Assembly (NCBI RefSeq): GCF_018278905.1
Contig: NZ_CP046600.1
Coordinates: forward strand, 1,364,001 to 1,428,000
Length of the DNA: 64,000 bases
Reading direction: 5' to 3'
Source: Mycobacterium spongiae
Lineage (GTDB): Bacteria > Actinomycetota > Actinomycetes > Mycobacteriales > Mycobacteriaceae
Each line of letters begins with the position of its first letter. Positions within the stretch are counted from its first letter, which is position 1. The notes under the pieces are model-generated. The model did no database searches. It was given only the letters and a program-made list of their open reading frames with translations, and was not told the origin of the DNA. This document shows, piece after piece, positions 63,101-64,000 of this stretch. The position numbers were made by a program, and so were the translations under genes.

Positions 63101-63288
63101 CCACCGGCGCCACCGAACGCCAACAGGATCCACTCACTCCGGCGGCCCGCCAGGAATGGCTCAACCTCATCGGCCATGCGGCCGCCGCTACCTCGGGACC
63201 GCAGTTCGTCGCCCGGCGCAACGACGGTTGCGCCCACTGCCCGATGCGACGGTGCTGTCCGGCCCACGCCGCGGGATCAGCGCCGTGA
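60109..63288 (+). CDS. adnA: DNA end-resection helicase-nuclease subunit AdnA
   Basis: A 1059-residue UvrD/RecB-like subunit of the mycobacterial AdnAB machine, which unwinds and degrades DNA ends at double-strand breaks. Walker A is GGPGTGKSS near residue 25; VDDAQQLDPQA is the motif II region (DDAQ in place of DExx, so the motor is probably weak); motif VI has LLVTAVDGDAG. The C-terminal nuclease has VVDIKTGKTP with catalytic Asp and Lys, and an iron-sulfur site formed by Cys of LMDCPLRW and CAHCPMRRCC. Counterpart of H37Rv Rv3202c. ATG 60109. The GTGA overlap couples it to adnB. Confidence 0.9.
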   Translation: MPYTWDAQARVVLTPGFRGVIRILGGPGTGKSSLLVDAAAAHIAAGVDPESVLLLTGSGRIGTRARSKLTTTLLQSRTSGPCRTAVREPLVRTVHGYAHSVLRRAADRAGGAPPRLVTSAEQDAIIRDLLAGDLDDGPAAATTWPAHLLPALSTAGFATELRNLMARCAERGVEPGELERLGRRCGRPEWSAAGQFARQYEQVMLLRAAVGTTTPQATVPALGAAELVGAALEALAADPELLAAERARVRFLLVDDAQQLDPQAARLVGVLAAGAELALVAGDADQAVFGFRGGGSAGLSAASGWPRQADEGLAVRLTVSHRCAPAVARAITGIVSRLPGGHVGRRIEGTGTDDGSVTARLAASAHAEAAMIADALRRAHLMDGVPWSQMVVIVRSVPRAAARLPRALVAAGVPVAVPGIGGPLAQEPAARTLLTVLSATADGLDGDHALELLTGPIGRVDPVSLRQLRRTLQRVQGDDGSAKLGDLLVAALTCEAPLSGPQLRPLRRVRAVLAAASRCHGSGHLGAHDPRYTLWAAWRRSGLQRRWLAASERGGSIGAQAVRDLEVVTALFDVAERYVSRTSGASLRGLVEHVAALQLPRVSPEPVSQTEQVSVLSAHAALGHEWDLVVIAGLQDGLWPNTIPRGGVLGTQRLLDMLDGVGEYASARAPLLAEERRLLAAAMGRARRRLLVTAVDGDAGANGREAALPSPFFFEIARCTDGDGDSNAVQPISAPRLLSATAVVGRLRGVVCAPAGAVDDAARACAATQLARLATAGVPGAAPDGWHGLIPISTREPLCDNGDVVTLAPSALQALMDCPLRWLVERHGGTNARELRSTVGSVLHALIAEPAKSEAQLLAELDRVWTLLPFAAGWYSANELARHRGMIQAFAAWREQTRGEFRELGVEVDVDGTLVAPADGGERRGEIRIRGRVDRLERDAAGRPVVVDIKTGKTPVSKDDAQRHAQLAMYQLAVAEGFVPGGDEPGGARLVYLGKSGTTGATERQQDPLTPAARQEWLNLIGHAAAATSGPQFVARRNDGCAHCPMRRCCPAHAAGSAP

Positions 63289-64000
63289 CCTGCATAGCGG
63301 CACGCTACAGTCCGGATGAATTAGCTTGTGCATTAGGACTTTTCCCGCCCACCGACGAGCAGGCCGCCGTCATTTCCGCGCCGCCTGGCCCGCTGGTCGT
63401 CATTGCGGGTGCCGGTGCCGGCAAGACCGAGACGATGGCTGCGCGGGTGGTGTGGCTGATCGCCAACGGCTACGCGGAACCCGGCCAGGTGCTGGGACTG
63501 ACATTTACCCGCAAGGCCGCCGGCCAGCTGCTGCGCCGCGTCCGGTCCCGGCTGGCCCGGTTGGCTGGCATCGGCCTTACCCCGGGTGTCGCGGCAGCAC
63601 CGGATCCGATGGCCGAACCGACGGGCACGCCGGTGGTCAGCACCTACCACGGCTTCGCAGGTGCGCTGCTCCGGGACCATGGGCTGCTGTTGCCAATCGA
63701 GCCGGATACCAGGTTGCTCAGCGAAACCGAACTGTGGCAGTTGGCTTTCGACGTCGTCAATAGCTATGGCGGTGAGCTCAGCACCACCAAGACACCGGCC
63801 GCGGTCACGTCGATGGTGCTTCGGTTGTCGGGTCAGCTCGCTGAACACCTGGTTGACACCGGGCAGCTTCGCGACACCCACGTCGAGCTGGAGAGGCTGG
63901 TGCACGTCCTGCCCGAGGGTTCGCACCGTCGCGATCGCGGCCCCAGTCAGTCGCTGTTGCGGATGTTGGCTACCCAGACCGAGCGCGCCGAGCTGGTGCC
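63285..64000 (+). CDS. adnB: DNA end-resection helicase-nuclease subunit AdnB (3' part outside the window)
   Basis: First 238 codons or so of the second AdnAB subunit, open to the window edge. GTG 63285 overlaps the adnA stop. The Q motif region FPPTDEQAAVISAPPGP and Walker A GAGAGKTETM are perfect, followed by motif Ia LTFTRKAAGQL and VVSTYHGFA, so this subunit carries the active motor, as known for AdnB. Counterpart of H37Rv Rv3201c. The nuclease domain lies beyond the window. Confidence 0.9.
   Translation, partial: MTCIAARYSPDELACALGLFPPTDEQAAVISAPPGPLVVIAGAGAGKTETMAARVVWLIANGYAEPGQVLGLTFTRKAAGQLLRRVRSRLARLAGIGLTPGVAAAPDPMAEPTGTPVVSTYHGFAGALLRDHGLLLPIEPDTRLLSETELWQLAFDVVNSYGGELSTTKTPAAVTSMVLRLSGQLAEHLVDTGQLRDTHVELERLVHVLPEGSHRRDRGPSQSLLRMLATQTERAELV

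Overview
The window comes from a slow-growing Mycobacterium closely related to the M. tuberculosis complex but probably not a member of it. Support for a mycobacterium: high GC, GTG/TTG starts, WhiB1, SigH-RshA, PdtaS, Tgs, AdnAB and three PE_PGRS genes. Gene for gene, most of the window follows the H37Rv interval from about Rv3236c down to Rv3201c, with the window's plus strand equal to the H37Rv minus strand. H37Rv correspondences are from memory and no search was run. Differences from H37Rv: an undivided tgs3-type gene, a metal module with Zur-like boxes between the SRAP and SDR genes, a roughly 21 kb PE_PGRS array, a DUF3097 gene, and an IS110-family insertion sequence.

Layout. 1-4.7 kb: C-terminal part of a CPA2/KefB-type antiporter, an Rv3235-family protein, Tgs3-like acyltransferase, polyphosphate kinase 2, a 57-bp MIRU-like tandem repeat and an Rv3231c-like protein. 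4.7-7.4 kb: desaturase reductase and DesA3, each preceded by the same CGTAGGT repeat operator. 7.4-10.6 kb: rsgA, aroA and an SRAP protein. 10.6-14.9 kb: an Mrf/CobW-like protein divergent from a ChlI/ChlD-type AAA+/VWA pair, with two Zur-like boxes between them. 15-19.7 kb: SDR, sigH-rshA, a 24-residue bL37-type ribosomal protein, the small biotinylated protein, PdtaS and WhiB1. 20-28.6 kb: lipid kinase, membrane protein, GNAT, isochorismate synthase, Gpm2-like phosphatase, ParA-like ATPase, beta-propeller protein, RhlE helicase and a ferritin-fold protein.

28.6-52.4 kb: an MmpS-like protein, a DUF3097 protein, then three consecutive PE_PGRS genes (2485, 1858 and 1922 residues). All three contain a tandem repeat with an exact 348-bp (116-codon) period. 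They share a leader of about 160 bp and a TCTTATAGG promoter-like element. The two spacers between them carry decayed copies of the 5' end of the MmpS-like gene, which points to stepwise segmental duplication. The third gene has a run of 19 G next to its presumed promoter.

52.4-64 kb: TB9.4-like protein, TetR regulator, DUF3152 protease-like protein, MoeZ/MoeB, the IS110-family element inserted next to a dispersed repeat, a kinase-fold protein, an alkyltransferase-like protein, LipV-like hydrolase, a small conserved-looking acidic protein, AdnA and the start of AdnB. No rRNA, tRNA or CRISPR array was seen.

Most interesting for follow-up: the Mrf/ChlI/ChlD module, the PE_PGRS array with its fixed 116-residue period and poly-G promoter, the desaturase operator, a likely long SigH isoform, the dispersed 56-bp repeat family and the possible bridge-RNA end of the IS110 element.
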